This document shows positions 49,110 to 61,005 of a DNA stretch of 64,000 nucleotides, piece by piece; position 1 is the first letter of the stretch; each line of letters begins with the position of its first letter. A program made the translations under genes and the position numbers. Source of the stretch: Rhytidiadelphus loreus (Eukaryota; Streptophyta; Bryopsida; Hypnales; Hylocomiaceae); assembly GCA_947034895.1 (NCBI GenBank), contig OX344763.1:22661001-22725000 (forward strand), in the 5' to 3' direction. The notes beneath the pieces are model-generated. The model was not told where the DNA came from, made no database searches, and saw only the letters and a program-made list of their open reading frames with translations.

Positions 49110-49790
49110 TGTTATGTATAGGGAAATCATCCTCATTGTCGAGAATTTTAACCAAAAAACAAGTTGATGAGAAGGGCGAAGCTCGATGAGGAATGCTTGA
49201 ATGTTTTTTGGTCAAAATTCCTGACAACAAAGAGATTGCTTGACATAAATGCTCATCCATGAAATATGTGATCAATGAATGAAAAATCCTTAATCAACAA
49301 TTACGTGAATTTCATACATCAAGAAGAAGATTACAGAAAATAATCTGCCTGCCCGGGACAAAGGGTTACGTAACCCTACTGAACATTTCACGTGGCACTA
49401 GCCCCACCTTCGTTGCTGCCCTTCACATACCCGGTTCGTACCCGATGATACCCGGCTTGTGGCCCTTCCCAGCTTTTCTTATGTTCGATCACCCTGGCAT
49501 CCCTCCATATTGTGACAGCGATAGAAGACCTGATCATTCTGGAACCAGCTTGAATTGTTCGAGTTGCGAGCTGGGTGCACGCTGCGAGTTCCTGTCGAGC
49601 AAGAGAAACTCCTGATGGATTCGCTTCATTGATCTTTTCAGTCCACACGGCAAGGATCAAAGAAGAAGCTCCATTACTAGATTTGTATCACGTACTGGCC
49701 GGAAAATCGAATACTCTTGTTCGCACTACTTTTCTATGCATGTTGTCCAGAAAGATTCAAGAAAATTAATGACAGTGCATGAATAATTAT
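49110..49790 (+). mobile_element. LTR-like segment, probable solo LTR, related to 63340-64000
   Basis: It begins TGTTATGTATAGG directly after a purine-rich AAAAGGTGAGA, and aligns along its length to 63340-64000. Shared words include AAGAGATTGCTTGACATAAA, GAATGAAAAATCC, GGTTACGTAACCC and GCGATAGAAGACCT. This copy is GC-richer and less decayed. The TG start preceded by a polypurine tract fits the 5' edge of a Copia 3' LTR. Upstream (49060-49109) shows no retrotransposon coding remains apart from the tract. The 3' edge is uncertain because the partner runs off the window. Confidence 0.6.
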
Positions 49791-50385
49791 CCAAAGAATA
49801 ATTGAACGATCATTCCCACATCACATCGTCTCAAAACACGTACAGTTTCCATCTCTTACAAAGCCTTCGATGGACTATTCTCTATAGTCGACATACTTCT
49901 CTATTTTCCCTACTGCCACAGCTAATTCCCTTAAAACGCTGCAACATACAATAGAAATATGCAAAGCTAGAGCGTTCCTAATTTTAAATTACAGGAAAAC
50001 AATAATCTTAATTTCAGATTCTTGCAAGGAGTGAAGGCATTGTTCAGTTCATGCTGTTTTTAAATTCTTCTCATTGAGATCGAGGAAGTGTGAGCGAGGA
50101 AGTCCAGGTGGAAGACTGCGACATGCTTTTCTTCTCGATCTTTTGCCAATATTAAAGATGAATTCACTTTAATTTGCAAATCATAGCAACCTGCACAGGG
50201 AGCTTATGTGGTGTCTTCCGTGACCCTCACAGCGGAAATGCCCGGGTTCATGAACCTGGAGCGCGCTGCTTTAATTTGGGAGGACTGCCCGTTACGAAGC
50301 TTCTCCACGGTGTCCAATGCCCGTTGTGAAGTTGTTCACACTAGTGTAGTGAATTTTAGGGAGGTTAAGCAATGCCCGAGAAGGA
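49791..50385. other. Intergenic, GC-richer from about 50080
   Basis: A 99-codon plus-strand frame (50208-50507) covers this and the hairpin. It owes its openness to GC-rich repeats and shows no domain. Confidence 0.35.
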
Positions 50386-50460
50386 GGGGATTACTGAAAT
50401 TAAAGTGCCGACGAGGAGGGCGGAGCCCGACAAGGAGGCACTTTAATTTCAGTAATCCCC
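50386..50460. repeat. Perfect 24-bp inverted repeat with 27-nt loop
   Basis: Arm 50386-50409 (GGGGATTACTGAAATTAAAG, then TGCC) is the exact reverse complement of 50437-50460. The loop is purine- and GC-rich. A transcript would form a 24-bp perfect stem, comparable in size to the stem of a small-RNA precursor, but no such role is shown. Confidence 0.95.
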
Positions 50461-52688
50461 GACGACGAGCGGTCATTGTCCGGCGTAAAGCACGAGCAAT
50501 TGGATGAAATCACGGGATGAGAGTGCAAGTTCGATGAAGAACACGTAATCCCCGGTTACGGGAAGAACCCATCACCAGTTGAGCATTACGTTCTGCAATC
50601 CTCCCAGGAAATGAATGGCGCACTTCCCGGGAGTGCTTTACGAGTTGTAAGAAGATTTTGCGATAATTTTCCCCAAAAGTACAAGTGCAATTGGCATCTA
50701 ACCCAAGTCGTTTCATATTTCTTGAAACTTTGTTTTGGAAGTTGTTTCATATGAGGCTTACAAAATTATGCAAAATAGAGAGAGCTAAATTTCTTCAATG
50801 ACCATTTCATACCTGGTTGCCTTCCCTCTCGGATAGATAAACTCCATGAAACTCTTTTTTTTTTTTTTTTTTTTTTTTTAGAAAGTCAAATTTTTTGGAC
50901 CTTTATGGAATTAGTTACAAATTGTGGAAGTTGAAAGGTACCAATCACTTCACATTGATTTACAATGGAGACCTTTGCTAGTAAACTTCAATAGAAATAT
51001 TATAATTGTTCATTTTCAAAATATTATTAATCTCCAAATGACTTCAATTGCTTATATGTCAACAATACTGAAACGATACAATAGGCTATGCAACCACTTA
51101 GATATTTTAAACTTGAAGTATTTATGAAAGTTGAATATTGTTAAATTTAGGTCCTATCCATGCGGTTAGATATGAAATTCCTATCACCGATATTTTCCTA
51201 TAGATTTTGAAATTTATTATTCAAAATTACTTCATAATTTAACCTCTAAAGGCCCAAGGTTGTTTTCTTGTCAAAAACCATTCAAAAATGCCATCTTTGT
51301 TGTTTTCATCTAAGAAAATAGAAAAACATTTTTGGTCTATTTACATGTAGGACCTTGTACTTGAATTGTCTTAGATCATGTGGTCAAAATTTTAGTACAT
51401 TTAACCATACTAATTGAAAGATCTTAGCATTCAAAGTTGGAAACATAGTTTTTTAGAACACTATTTTTTCAATTATAGTTGACTTTGCCGGCCATTTGAA
51501 AAAACAAAAGTTTACACTATACACTTTGAATTCAAATTTTTTTATGTTAAAGACATCAGTTGAGAGTCTAGGATTTTTTATTTATTTTAAAAACACTTCA
51601 TTTTCATTCTTTAACCCTTAAAAGACATTGCAAGTCAGACGGACATTTTGAAAGTAAAAATTTGAATTTTCACATAGTTCTTGATTTTAAATCATTTTAA
51701 GCTTAACTAAGAAAATGTAGCTTCAGTACTCTACTTTTCACTCCATCTTAATTTTTTCAAAATCAATAAAAATTTAATTTTTGTAACACTTTGAAGAGAA
51801 CATCTTGAAAGTTGAAAATACACTACTTTTTGAACTTTTTCTATCGTATTTTTCTTGATGTAATCTCAAAGAAAACATCAATTACACCATGATGATTATC
51901 AATATTATTTTCATTTTTATTGAAAATTTCATACTATTTAAAGCATTTTTGTAATTACTATGAATTTTATTAAGAAATTTCTTTAAAAAAACATATAAAA
52001 TTCAATTTGATGTTTGTAATTATGAAAAAATGAAGTTCAATTTTAGGCATATATTACTACATGTGAAAAACATCAAAATATCAAAATGGGTGTTTTAATG
52101 TAGAAATCTAATGAAGTTTGACCAAGCAAGGACATAAAATGTCCTTGAAGGGTTAAAAAATTGTTTAGTTGAAGTAGGTCTAAGATTGAAAGAAAAACTA
52201 AATTGTTAATAACTCTTAGATGGGATTGAAACACAATAATTCCAAAGGTGAGATTGTCCTAGCAAGCAAACTTAACCTTTTCAAAAAAATTGTTTTGATT
52301 ACTTGAAAAAATTGGATTAGAAAATGAATTTTGTAAATTATATCATTAGAGAAAATCGCAAGCCTCTGGAGGGTTGCTCCAGAGCACCTCCAAGGACCCT
52401 GCAGATTGAACTTTATTTGCTTAGGAATTCCTTTTTCTCCTATTCTCGCTCAACTTCTGTCACAACGTCGCATGCCTGTCAATAGTTCAGAATCCAAGTA
52501 CAAAGGTTACAATAATCAAGATGAAAGTGTTCAAATGCACCTTAACCCTAATTATTGAATACCTTGCACTCCAACCAAGTTGTGGAAAACACAATAATGT
52601 TTAAGGTAGTCCACTGACCATCTACCATGCAAATCTTTTTTTTGGATGACATACTAATGATACACTTCATTACCATTTTCATGTGGAA
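50461..52688. other. Intergenic; T28 homopolymer at about 50852-50879
   Basis: GC-richer to about 50720, then AT-rich. No gene is supported. The minus-strand 68-codon frame at 50510-50716 has no recognised domain. A long T run separates the two compositional halves. Confidence 0.45.
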
Positions 52689-53302
52689 GATGGTGAGGAG
52701 AGAAGGTCTTTATAAAAGTGGGGAAGTGGTAGGTACAACAACCCATGTGGGATATGTGAATTAGGACTAAAATGAGGAGCTTTACTGCTCATAGTTATGT
52801 GAAAATGCAGAAAATGTGTTAAAAAACAAATTTTAAACCTCATTTAGGTATAGAAGAGTATCTTTTTTCAAAAAGCTTTGGTCTAAAAAAGTTGGGAAAT
52901 CAAGTCAAGTTTTATTTCCAAAAATCCGTTTCAAGTTTTGGCACTTCACATAAAAGTTATGGAAAAATTTCAGAGAGGGTTGGAAGGATCATTTTTTTGA
53001 ACATTTTCAAACACTCTTTGAAATGTTTCCATAACTTTTATGTGGAGTGCCAAAACTTGAAATGGATTTTTGGAAATAAAACTTGACTTGATTTCCCAAC
53101 TTTTTTAGACCAAAGCTTTTTGAAAAAAGATACTCTTTTATGCCTAAATGAGGTTTAAAATTTGTTTTTTAACACATTTTCTGCATTTTCACATAACTAT
53201 GAGCGATAAAGCTCCTCATTTTAGTCCTAATTCACATATCCCACATGGATTGTTGTACCTACTACTACCCCACTTGTATAAAGACCTTCTCTCCTCACCA
53301 TC
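52689..53302. repeat. Foldback element with two ~290-bp near-identical inverted arms
   Basis: Arm 1 (52689 to about 52984) and arm 2 (about 53006-53302) are reverse complements at very high identity, beginning GATGGTGAGGAGAGAAGGTC and ending CTTCTCTCCTCACCATC, with a spacer of only about 20 bp. Transcription through it would give an almost perfect long hairpin, a potential small-RNA source (inference). One diverged single-arm relative is at 25008-25372. No coding sequence and no clear target-site duplication. Confidence 0.9.
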
Positions 53303-54169
53303 CTACACACTTAAATCAAGTAAGTAGCTCATTGTAGTTGGTGTTATGAAGTTAAGCAAATGACAGAAAACTTGCTTAATTATTACTTGTGTCCAAAAAA
53401 AAGAACTTGCTTAATTGGCAATAACACACCATGTACTTATTGTCGTATACATTGCTGCCTTAATAATTGTTAATTAGTTTGGTCTGACAACATCCGCAAT
53501 ATTCACCCAAGCTGACACTACAGATTCGACGTATTCCATAGGCTCCCTACTCCTCTTTTAATAGCTGTGTTTGTCACAGTAGAGTGGCCCTCTGGAGGCC
53601 CCAAATTTTTTCTAATGTTTTCAAGAAAATGCTTAGATTGCCCAAAAAACAAGATTGTTCATAACTTTCACATCACTAATCCAAATGGAATGAATCAAAG
53701 CTTCACATGTAGACAAAAATATCATCTATAAGAATCAGTAATTTAAAATTATAATTCTAAGTTTTTGTCGATTTAATTTTCTATAAGCCAAGTGAAAATT
53801 TGGACTTCTTGTGTTATAACTCTTGCTCCCGTGTTCCAATTGAAATAAAAATTATATTCCCACAAAGCTGATGGACTTTTCTATCTAATGAGAAAGTTTT
53901 AAAAAAAAAATAGTAAAAATTGAGACGATAGGATCCTACCCAAACTACAAATTGTCCCCCGAGGGGACAATGCCTTCTAGGAGTTAATGAAAAATAAGAT
54001 GGTGGCAATTTGTGCATGAATTTTTTGGAGATTGATTTAAATTAAGGATTCTAAACATAGAAAAGTTTAGAAATTTCATGGTTGGAGAATTATGTGCATT
54101 GACTTTTTGAAGAGCACATTCATGCTAAGACATTCCAAGTTTGTTAAGGAAAGAAACTAAATTATTATA
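53303..54169. other. Intergenic, no feature seen
   Basis: AT-rich. Part of 53640-53700 resembles the reverse complement of 47885-47935 (CATCACTAATCCAAA), another dispersed repeat. Confidence 0.4.
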
Positions 54170-54545
54170 GTTGATACTAAATGACTAAATCAAGAGTTTC
54201 AGAAACTCCCGAATGCATCCATCCGCAATGCCAGGCTCACTCTTCCTTCGTTCTTCTGTCGGAGTTGTCACCGCAATCTCTCTCTCTCTTCGAGTCTCTC
54301 ATCAATCTCAGGCGAGCTAGGAGAATCTGAGGATCGCAATAGACTTACAACAAAGTAAGCGGGGAGGACAGGTGAGGGCGGGAAGATTACGAACATCCTG
54401 CGGCAGGTCGAGCTGGTGCAGGCAGGATGCGCAACAGTACTGGGACCCAGCCCACGTGAATTGCTCGATGGGGGTACATTACGTCTCGCATCCAGTCTCG
54501 CATCCAAGGTAGGGATCTGGTATTTGTGCCACTAGAACAATAATA
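54170..54545. other. GC-rich coding-like island, unidentified
   Basis: A plus-strand frame (about 54371-54510) reads GEGGKITNILRQVELVQAG and continues with PSPRELLDGG before a possible GTAGGG donor at 54510; it is preceded by an AG (GGACAG). This looks like one exon of a gene, but I do not recognise the protein and find no partner exon. A minus-strand frame of 79 codons overlaps it and is equally unassigned. A gene fragment or 5' leader are both possible. Confidence 0.3.
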
Positions 54546-54949
54546 AAAAATTAAGAAAGCATTGTCCCTAACAACCACTCAACCCGGCCAATGGGTCACT
54601 TAAAGCATCTTCCAGTCTGACGTCCCAAGATATTTTGGCATGTCCGGGAAGTTTTTTTTAGTTTTACCTGCTGGTTTCCCCTCCAATCCCCAAATTGAAC
54701 CGGTTTTGCACGTAACGAGTCCGATTTTTTTTTTCTATTTTTCACGAAAAATAGAAATTTTACAGACCTTTACACGGGTTTTCTGCCGATGCTTTCAAAT
54801 TGTCTGAAGAACCAACTTGCCTTCCTGCCACACATCCCAAGATATAAATTGTACTGTTCGTCAACCATGACGGCTTGTCTGAAGAAGCAACTTGCCTTTG
54901 TCACGGTCTGGACTAAACCTCAAATCCTCAACTTCAACTAAGCGGCGGC
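54546..54949. other. Intergenic, no feature seen
   Basis: Moderate GC, no supported gene. The TTTTTCACGAAAAATAG hairpin at 54738-54754 is small. Confidence 0.35.
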
Positions 54950-54950
54950 C

Positions 54951-55138
54951 ATGGCTTCCACTACTGAGACTCTAATTTTGGTAAGTTCAACGCTCTTCTA
55001 ACTTGCTTCAACTTGGACCTGCTGACCAGTGTCCATATAATTCAATTTGTTTGATCTATTGCCAGAAAGAGATCGAAATTCACAAGCATTCTCAGTCGGT
55101 GAATGTATGCAAGTTTGTTGGGAAAATGATGCTGTAAT
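54951..55138 (+). CDS. Possible two-exon microprotein or 5' gene fragment, unidentified
   Basis: ATG at about 54951 in a strong context (GCCATGG) starts MASTTETLIL, ending at a consensus donor GTAAGT near 54980. An acceptor TTGCCAG near 55067 would join it in frame to KEIEIHKHSQSVNVCKFVG, reaching a stop near 55138, for about 33 residues. The first exon and both splice sites are good, but the product is very short. Either a longer gene has lost its 3' part to the repeats that follow, or this is a spliced leader ORF of the P450 transcript. Not recognised. Confidence 0.3.
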
Positions 55139-55194
55139 GATATTTGCGCGTTTTTTTGGAAAATGGTGTCTTTAATTAACGTACACTTGGCGTT

Positions 55195-56050
55195 GCTGTC
55201 GACGAGAAGTTCCTATTTGCAAGTTCTCATTTGTGTCGGTGCCAAATTCCGTTTGAAACGCCTGGAGACTCGATCTCCTGTGCACAGAACCATTTTGTAG
55301 CTGCAGTTGTGAGAACTCACCCTTAGTTCCTACTGCAAACGAAATTTTAGTTGTATTTTGAAACGCCTGGAGAATCTTCTGTTCATAAAAACATTTTTTC
55401 TAGCAGTTGCGAGCATTCACCATTGTAAATGTCAACACAAAAGAACTCAAGAGTTTGACTTTTGGTGTGGAGAGAATGCATAGTGCTGTATAATTCTTGT
55501 CAAGCTTCTTGCAGCATTTGGTACTCCAGATTGTGCACGAAATGAATCTCGTGATTCCTTGCCTACGGTGTTGCCCAGGTTCGAGAATGTTGAAAATAGT
55601 GGTGTCTGGTTTGTAATTCCAGAATTACATTCCCAACCTATGTCCGGCACTTGGACTTTGAGGAACATTGTCCTTAATGCAAAGGAAGATTAATACCATT
55701 CATCGTTCTCCTAAGGGAATATCAGAAGTATAGAGCATGTATTTGTGTGGAGAGAATGCAGCGTAAAGAGTATGAGAATTGTTCTGCACTCTTCATTCTT
55801 GTAGCTTTGGGGATTCATGAACTCAAGATTGTGCACAGAAAATAATCTAGGTTTTTATGCCAAGGGTGTTGAGTGCATCTCTTCCACTATGTTGAGAGTC
55901 ACGTGACAACCTAGGGGTGTCAAAGCTGGTTTGTAATTTCAGAATTACATTCCAAAACGTTGTCAAGAGCTAGTACTCTGAGGAAGATCTTGTACTCAAT
56001 TTGGTACAAACCTGTAAAATAGAATCACAAGATCTGATGCAACAGGGAGA
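55195..56050. repeat. Two tandem duplications: ~107 bp and ~285 bp
   Basis: GAAACGCCTGGAGA occurs at about 55255 and 55362 with matching flanks (GTTGTGAG../GTTGCGAG..). Then GTGTGGAGAGAATGCA at about 55464 and 55746 starts two units sharing AGATTGTGCAC, CTGGTTTGTAATT and CAGAATTACATTCC. Divergence is moderate. This may be the P450 promoter or the remains of a duplicated transcript. Confidence 0.75.
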
Positions 56051-56441
56051 TTATTTATCTGTAGTTTCCGGTAAGCGGATATTCAAGATTTCCCAGATGA
56101 TTTTGCACTGGGAGCAGAGGAATCCAGGAATCAGAGATACATAATCTTCCTCAATTTCGATAAATTGGCTTAATTCACAACAGACTTTGCCACTATGCAA
56201 CCTGAAACTTAAAACCTATACCAGTCCTGCTTTTAAAAGCTGTGAGTGCATGAATATTACAATTTCTGGTTCCAAGAATCACGCCAATTTAATGTCGATC
56301 CTGTTAAATTGGCGCATGAAAATTTTCACGAATTCGGCAATTTGAGGCCCACGCGGCTAGAAACGTAAACCTACACCTGACCTCGTTGGCAGAGCTTTTG
56401 TGTAGCTTTGTGTCACAATTTCTGACACAGGACCACGCCAG

Positions 56442-59400
56442 ATGAACGACATTGAAACTTTGAACGAAATTAACACCCCTGTGAATGAATATTTGCAGGG
56501 TGTGGCTGTGGCATTGCTGGTGATCTATGCAAGCAGGCTGCTATGGAGACGGCAAAGCAAGTTGTATGGAAACTTGCCACCGGGTCCACGAGCGCTGCCC
56601 ATTCTGGGATCTTTGCATTTGTTGGGCACGCATCCGCACCGCAGCTTGGCGGAGTTGGCTTCGCAGTATGGTCCGCTCATGACCATGTGGCTGGGGCAGC
56701 GGCTCTGCATAGTGGCGAGCACGGCGGAGGCGGCCAAAGAATTTCTCAAGCTCCAGGATGCCAACTTCGCCTTCCGCCCCTCGATCCGATCTGCCGAAAT
56801 CATTCTACCTGCAGGTGTGCTTTCCCTTCCCCCACACACACCATTTTGTACAAGGCAATGAGAAATTGGAAGAGGGAGTCTTCGAGGTGAAAAGCAATAA
56901 CAGAAGCTTGCAAAATGGTTGACCGTTCCATAATTCCATGTTAGGATAGAAGAAAACCTGGAATCGAAGCTCGAAACCCTAATTCCTGGTTTGAATGGAA
57001 GAGAATCTGGCATCAAAACTCGAAATACTAATTCATCAACGAAGTCCATCCCATAAATGTATTGGGGAATTGCTGGCAGTGCTTCATCTGAGATTGAGAA
57101 TCCCTTGAAGCAGAAATTTAGGGCAAACCAGACAAAAATCTCAGGTTTTGTATAATTTTGCGGTTGTGGGTTGTGGGTTCATTGCTTTCATTTCTTAATT
57201 TTATTCAATTATGGAACCATGATTTGCGTAGGGTTGTAATTGTAATTATGAATTGGCTATTAGAGAAAGTGAATTAGCTCATTTGTAAGTAGTTGCAAGA
57301 CCTCTATGTACCTTGCCTTGAAGTATGGCACCAAGTGTTGAATTTGTTACTTGGTTCGGTTGGTGTACATCCTCATTTTACTATCAATTTGACGAACTAA
57401 GTGGATTTCCACAGCTATAGTAATTTTCATAGTGCAGCCTAAAGTGCAAATCTAGATCTACTAATAAACTAAGATAATTAGAGTTATCTTACATTTAGTA
57501 CTACTTAACCCATTATGTGACTCACTTTAATTCTCATTTAGTTGACAAATAGTGTTTTGGTTGATGCGAGGGTTGATGTTTTGTTCCGGTAATATTAGTT
57601 GGGTATTCTTGACTTTTAATACATCATATGTCAATATGATATCTACTAAGAATTAAAATAGTTGATTAATAGTATCCATGTTGACATTGGTGTTAGAGTT
57701 TGTAATTAGTGTTGCAAATACTAAATATCATTATTAGTGTAGTATTCCTTTTTAGAGTTTTGGTGTAGATGAATGTTACAATTTTTGGGCACCCAAAATG
57801 TTACCAATGGAACAAAATTGACAATCGTTACTAATTCAATTCATTCCTAACAATTTAGATATGGTATTTAATGACAACCCACCTGCAATTCGACACTTGC
57901 GAAAAATCCTTGTGGCGGAGCTCATGTCTACAACGCGGTTAGAATCATCTCGGTATATAAGAATGGAAGAAATGGCATCCATACTCCGCAAAATAGCCAA
58001 CAAGAATGGCCCTACTTGTATAAAGATGGATGTGACATTCATGACCACGAATGTCTTGTCGCGCATGATCTTCAACAAACCGTTCTTGCGTGTAGAAGAA
58101 CAAGACAACGGTGCTAAAATGGTTCAGGTACTAATGTCTATTATGTTTTTCCAAAATTTAGCTAAGTTTTAAAGTATGGTAAGACTCTTGTTAATTTCAC
58201 TCCTCTTTCAAGTCAATATCAATTCAACAACAGTAAAAAGAATCAACATCAATATCAATTCAACAACATAGGAAGTGCCTTTTACTACAAATTTTATCTT
58301 TGAGAACATTCGAGATTGTTTAATAGATTGCATGGAAATGTACCTCTCTTGTGGGTTGTTTAGACACTTTTTGGATAGAAATTCTACTCTATGAGCTAAA
58401 CACTTCCAAAAGTTTAATTATTGAAATTATCCAAGAATTATGTCATTCCCATTTCACTGAAATTCATGAAATTTTTTGAGGTTGGATTCAGGAATTCACA
58501 GAGATTGTAAAGGAACAAGTTGTGTGTTTTGGTTCTATTTTCATTGGAGACTTCTTCAATGTCCCAAAGTGGTTTGACCCTCAAGGGTTGAACAAGAAAT
58601 TTCGAAAACTTCGAGCTTGCATGGATAGGTTTTACATGAAGATGATCGATGAATACAAGGAAGATCAAAGGAGGAACTCTTCCAAAGAAGGAAAGAAAAC
58701 ACTCCTTGATCTTTTTTTAGAGCAATTGGATTTCCCCGAGATCAAAGTTACTGAGGAAAACATCAGAGGAGTCATTTATGTAAGTAATTCTAAATGATTT
58801 GTATGATTTGTAATGACAAACTTATTTTCATGACTCCAACAATAGAGCTTCATTTACCTTTGATTTGTAATTTGAAAGAAGTTAGATTTTCAAAGATCCA
58901 TATCCAATAGTTTTGACCCCTCTTTTATATCATTTCATTCTAATGTGAATTCATATTGCCTCTTAAACTTATCCCTAAAGCCATTGTTGCTTGAAATCAT
59001 GAATGCTCATGTGATCATTGAATTACTCCAATGACAAATTTTTATCTTTAAATTCACAATTACTTGAAACCATGTACATTTGCAAGATATTGTGAGATAA
59101 TCTCTAAGCCCGCAATTGCTTGAAACCATCAATACTTTTGTAATAGGATTGCTTGAAGTTGTGCACATGCGTGAGATGCTTGAGTTATTAAGATGGATCT
59201 CTTCATTACTAGACCTAGAATTGCTTAAATTTGCACACATGTGTGAAATGATTGAATTCCTATGTTGGGTCTCTTCATTGCCAGGATTTGTTATCAGCAG
59301 GGACAGAGACAACGACACTCACAACTGAGTGGGCTATGGCAGAGGTTCTTCACAATCCAACATTACTAACCAAGGTGACTTTAGAGCTTGATTGTGTGGT

Positions 59401-59908
59401 TGGCTTGAACCGCACCGTGCAAGAATCCGACCTTCCTCACCTCAAGTACCTCCACGCCATTATCAAAGAGACGTTCCGCTTGCATCCTCCCGCTCCATTA
59501 CTCATCCCACATGAGAGCAAGGCTGCAACCGAAGCTTTTGGCTATGACATCCCATCACAGACGCGCTTAATTGTGAATGCGTGGGCCATTGGACGCAACA
59601 ACAATTCGAAGAAGCCTTTGGAGTTTGTTCCGGAGAGGTTTCTAGAGGGAGGGGAAAATGTAGCAATGGAGTTTTTGGGGCAACATTTTGAATTGTTGCC
59701 ATTCGGATCAGGGAGGCGGCAATGTCCAGGGATGGGGTTGGCATCTGTGGCAGTGCATTTCCAAGTGGCAAGCTTATTGCATGCATTCAAGTGGGAGGTG
59801 AAGGAGTTGAACTTGGAGGAGGGGGGGCCAGGATTAACATTGTCAATGCGACAACCCTTGGTTGCTATGGCGAAAGCAAGGCTACCATTGCATTTGTACA
59901 AAAGGTAG
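56442..59908 (+). CDS. Cytochrome P450, clan 71 (A-type)
   Basis: ER-anchored heme monooxygenase of plant specialised metabolism; substrate unknown. Four exons: 56442-56814, 57859-58127, 58492-58779, 59285-59908; GT-AG, in frame; 517 residues, usual length. Membrane anchor at 19-34, proline hinge PPGP at 46-49, I-helix AGTETT at 315-320, ExxR ETFR at 372-375, PERF at 426-429 and heme loop FGSGRRQCPG at 450-459 with axial Cys457. The last intron sits just before the I-helix, the conserved intron of A-type P450s. Oddity: helix C reads IRHLRK at 135-140, so the usual Trp of the WxxxR motif is Ile. The closest families by feel are CYP71-clan hydroxylases such as CYP75/CYP98, but I cannot assign one. 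A MITE relative sits in intron 1; a broken inverted copy of intron 3 and exon 4 is at 13915-14960. Confidence 0.93.
57459..57743. mobile_element. Diverged relative of the 8806-9114 MITE, in P450 intron 1
   Basis: Shares with 8806-9114 the 5' order TACATTTAGTACTACTTAACCC and the 3' order AGTGTTGCAAATACTAAATATC then TTAGTGTAG. The TIRs have eroded. It explains part of the unusual length of intron 1 (1,044 bp). Confidence 0.55.
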
Positions 59909-60823
59909 ATGTACACATGTGGAAGTTACACAAGCTTTTAGCACCCTAAACCTAGTACTTAGCCAAGTGTGTAGATTTGGGGGTCTATTTGTGCAAAAGA
60001 ACTACAATGTTTTACATAAACTATAAAAGGTTTGAAATTTGTAAAGAAACATCTAATTTATTTTATTTTTTAAACCACAATTTTTTGGTTTTTTGAAGTG
60101 CCTTCATATTGCAATCACACCTATTTTCCAAGATTTTTGCATACAATGTCATGTTCATAATGTCTTCAAGAAAACTAAAACTATACACATTAATTTTAAA
60201 AATTAAATGCATATAATAAAAATCCACATGCCATCAATATAAAATGTACACACTAGGTCGCTAGCACTAATGTACACTCAAATAATACCACTAAGGTATA
60301 TAGATCCCAATTCAACTGTAGTCAAATTGTGGAGTTGAGAAATCACCATTTTATAACTTCAACCTTTATTTCAAATCCACACATCGCAAAAATTTCAATC
60401 ATTATTTCACAATCTTGAGGGACACCTTTGGAATACAATTACAATTATGCAAGGAATTAAAAGTATCACATTAGACTACAAATGAACAAGAATAGTAACC
60501 TTCCTATGACAATACTAAGAAGTTTTCCGTTTTTTCTTTGACCACCTAATGTGGTATTTTTTATTAAAAAAAAAGTTGACATATTCAAAATTATTGGATT
60601 TGCTATTCTATTACAAAAATGAAATATTTGTGAACGAATCATGCATGTCCAACGACCAAAGGGGTGACAATAGATCATCGTACCTTACCTTACTTAGAAG
60701 TGTCAAGGTCTTCAATCTCTTCAAATGACTATGACCCCTCTTTTTGGTTCCCTTTATAAAATGAAAATCGCTTCTCAAACTAGGACATATGGTCCAATCT
60801 ATCTATTTCTCTATATACAATAT
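59909..60823. other. P450 3' UTR and intergenic DNA
   Basis: AT-rich beyond about 60050. No gene or repeat is supported. Confidence 0.4.
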
Positions 60824-61005
60824 TGTTAGACATACAAAGTTCAGTATTAATGATTAGTTTTTGTTAGAGTGGTTAATTAGTGTTTCTTTTCCTTTTTTGT
60901 ATTAAGTATTTATGATCACCTCTCTGTAATTTATTTCCACTTGTATGGTTAGTAATAGAAAATGTAATCATTGAAATTTCATCATAGTATCAAAGTCCCA
61001 AAAGG
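60824..61005 (+). mobile_element. Possible 5' LTR end and tRNA primer site of a Copia element
   Basis: AGTATCAAAGTCC at 60986-60998 resembles the initiator-methionine tRNA primer site (TGGTATCAGAGC type) that follows the 5' LTR of plant Copia elements. The sequence before it ends in CA, and a TGTTAG at 60824 could open a short LTR. It does not match the LTR-like segment at 63340, so the assignment is weak. Confidence 0.25.

Noticed and set aside
50208..50507. 99-codon frame across the 24-bp hairpin
   Set aside because: Low-complexity Arg-rich product created by the inverted repeat; no family resemblance.
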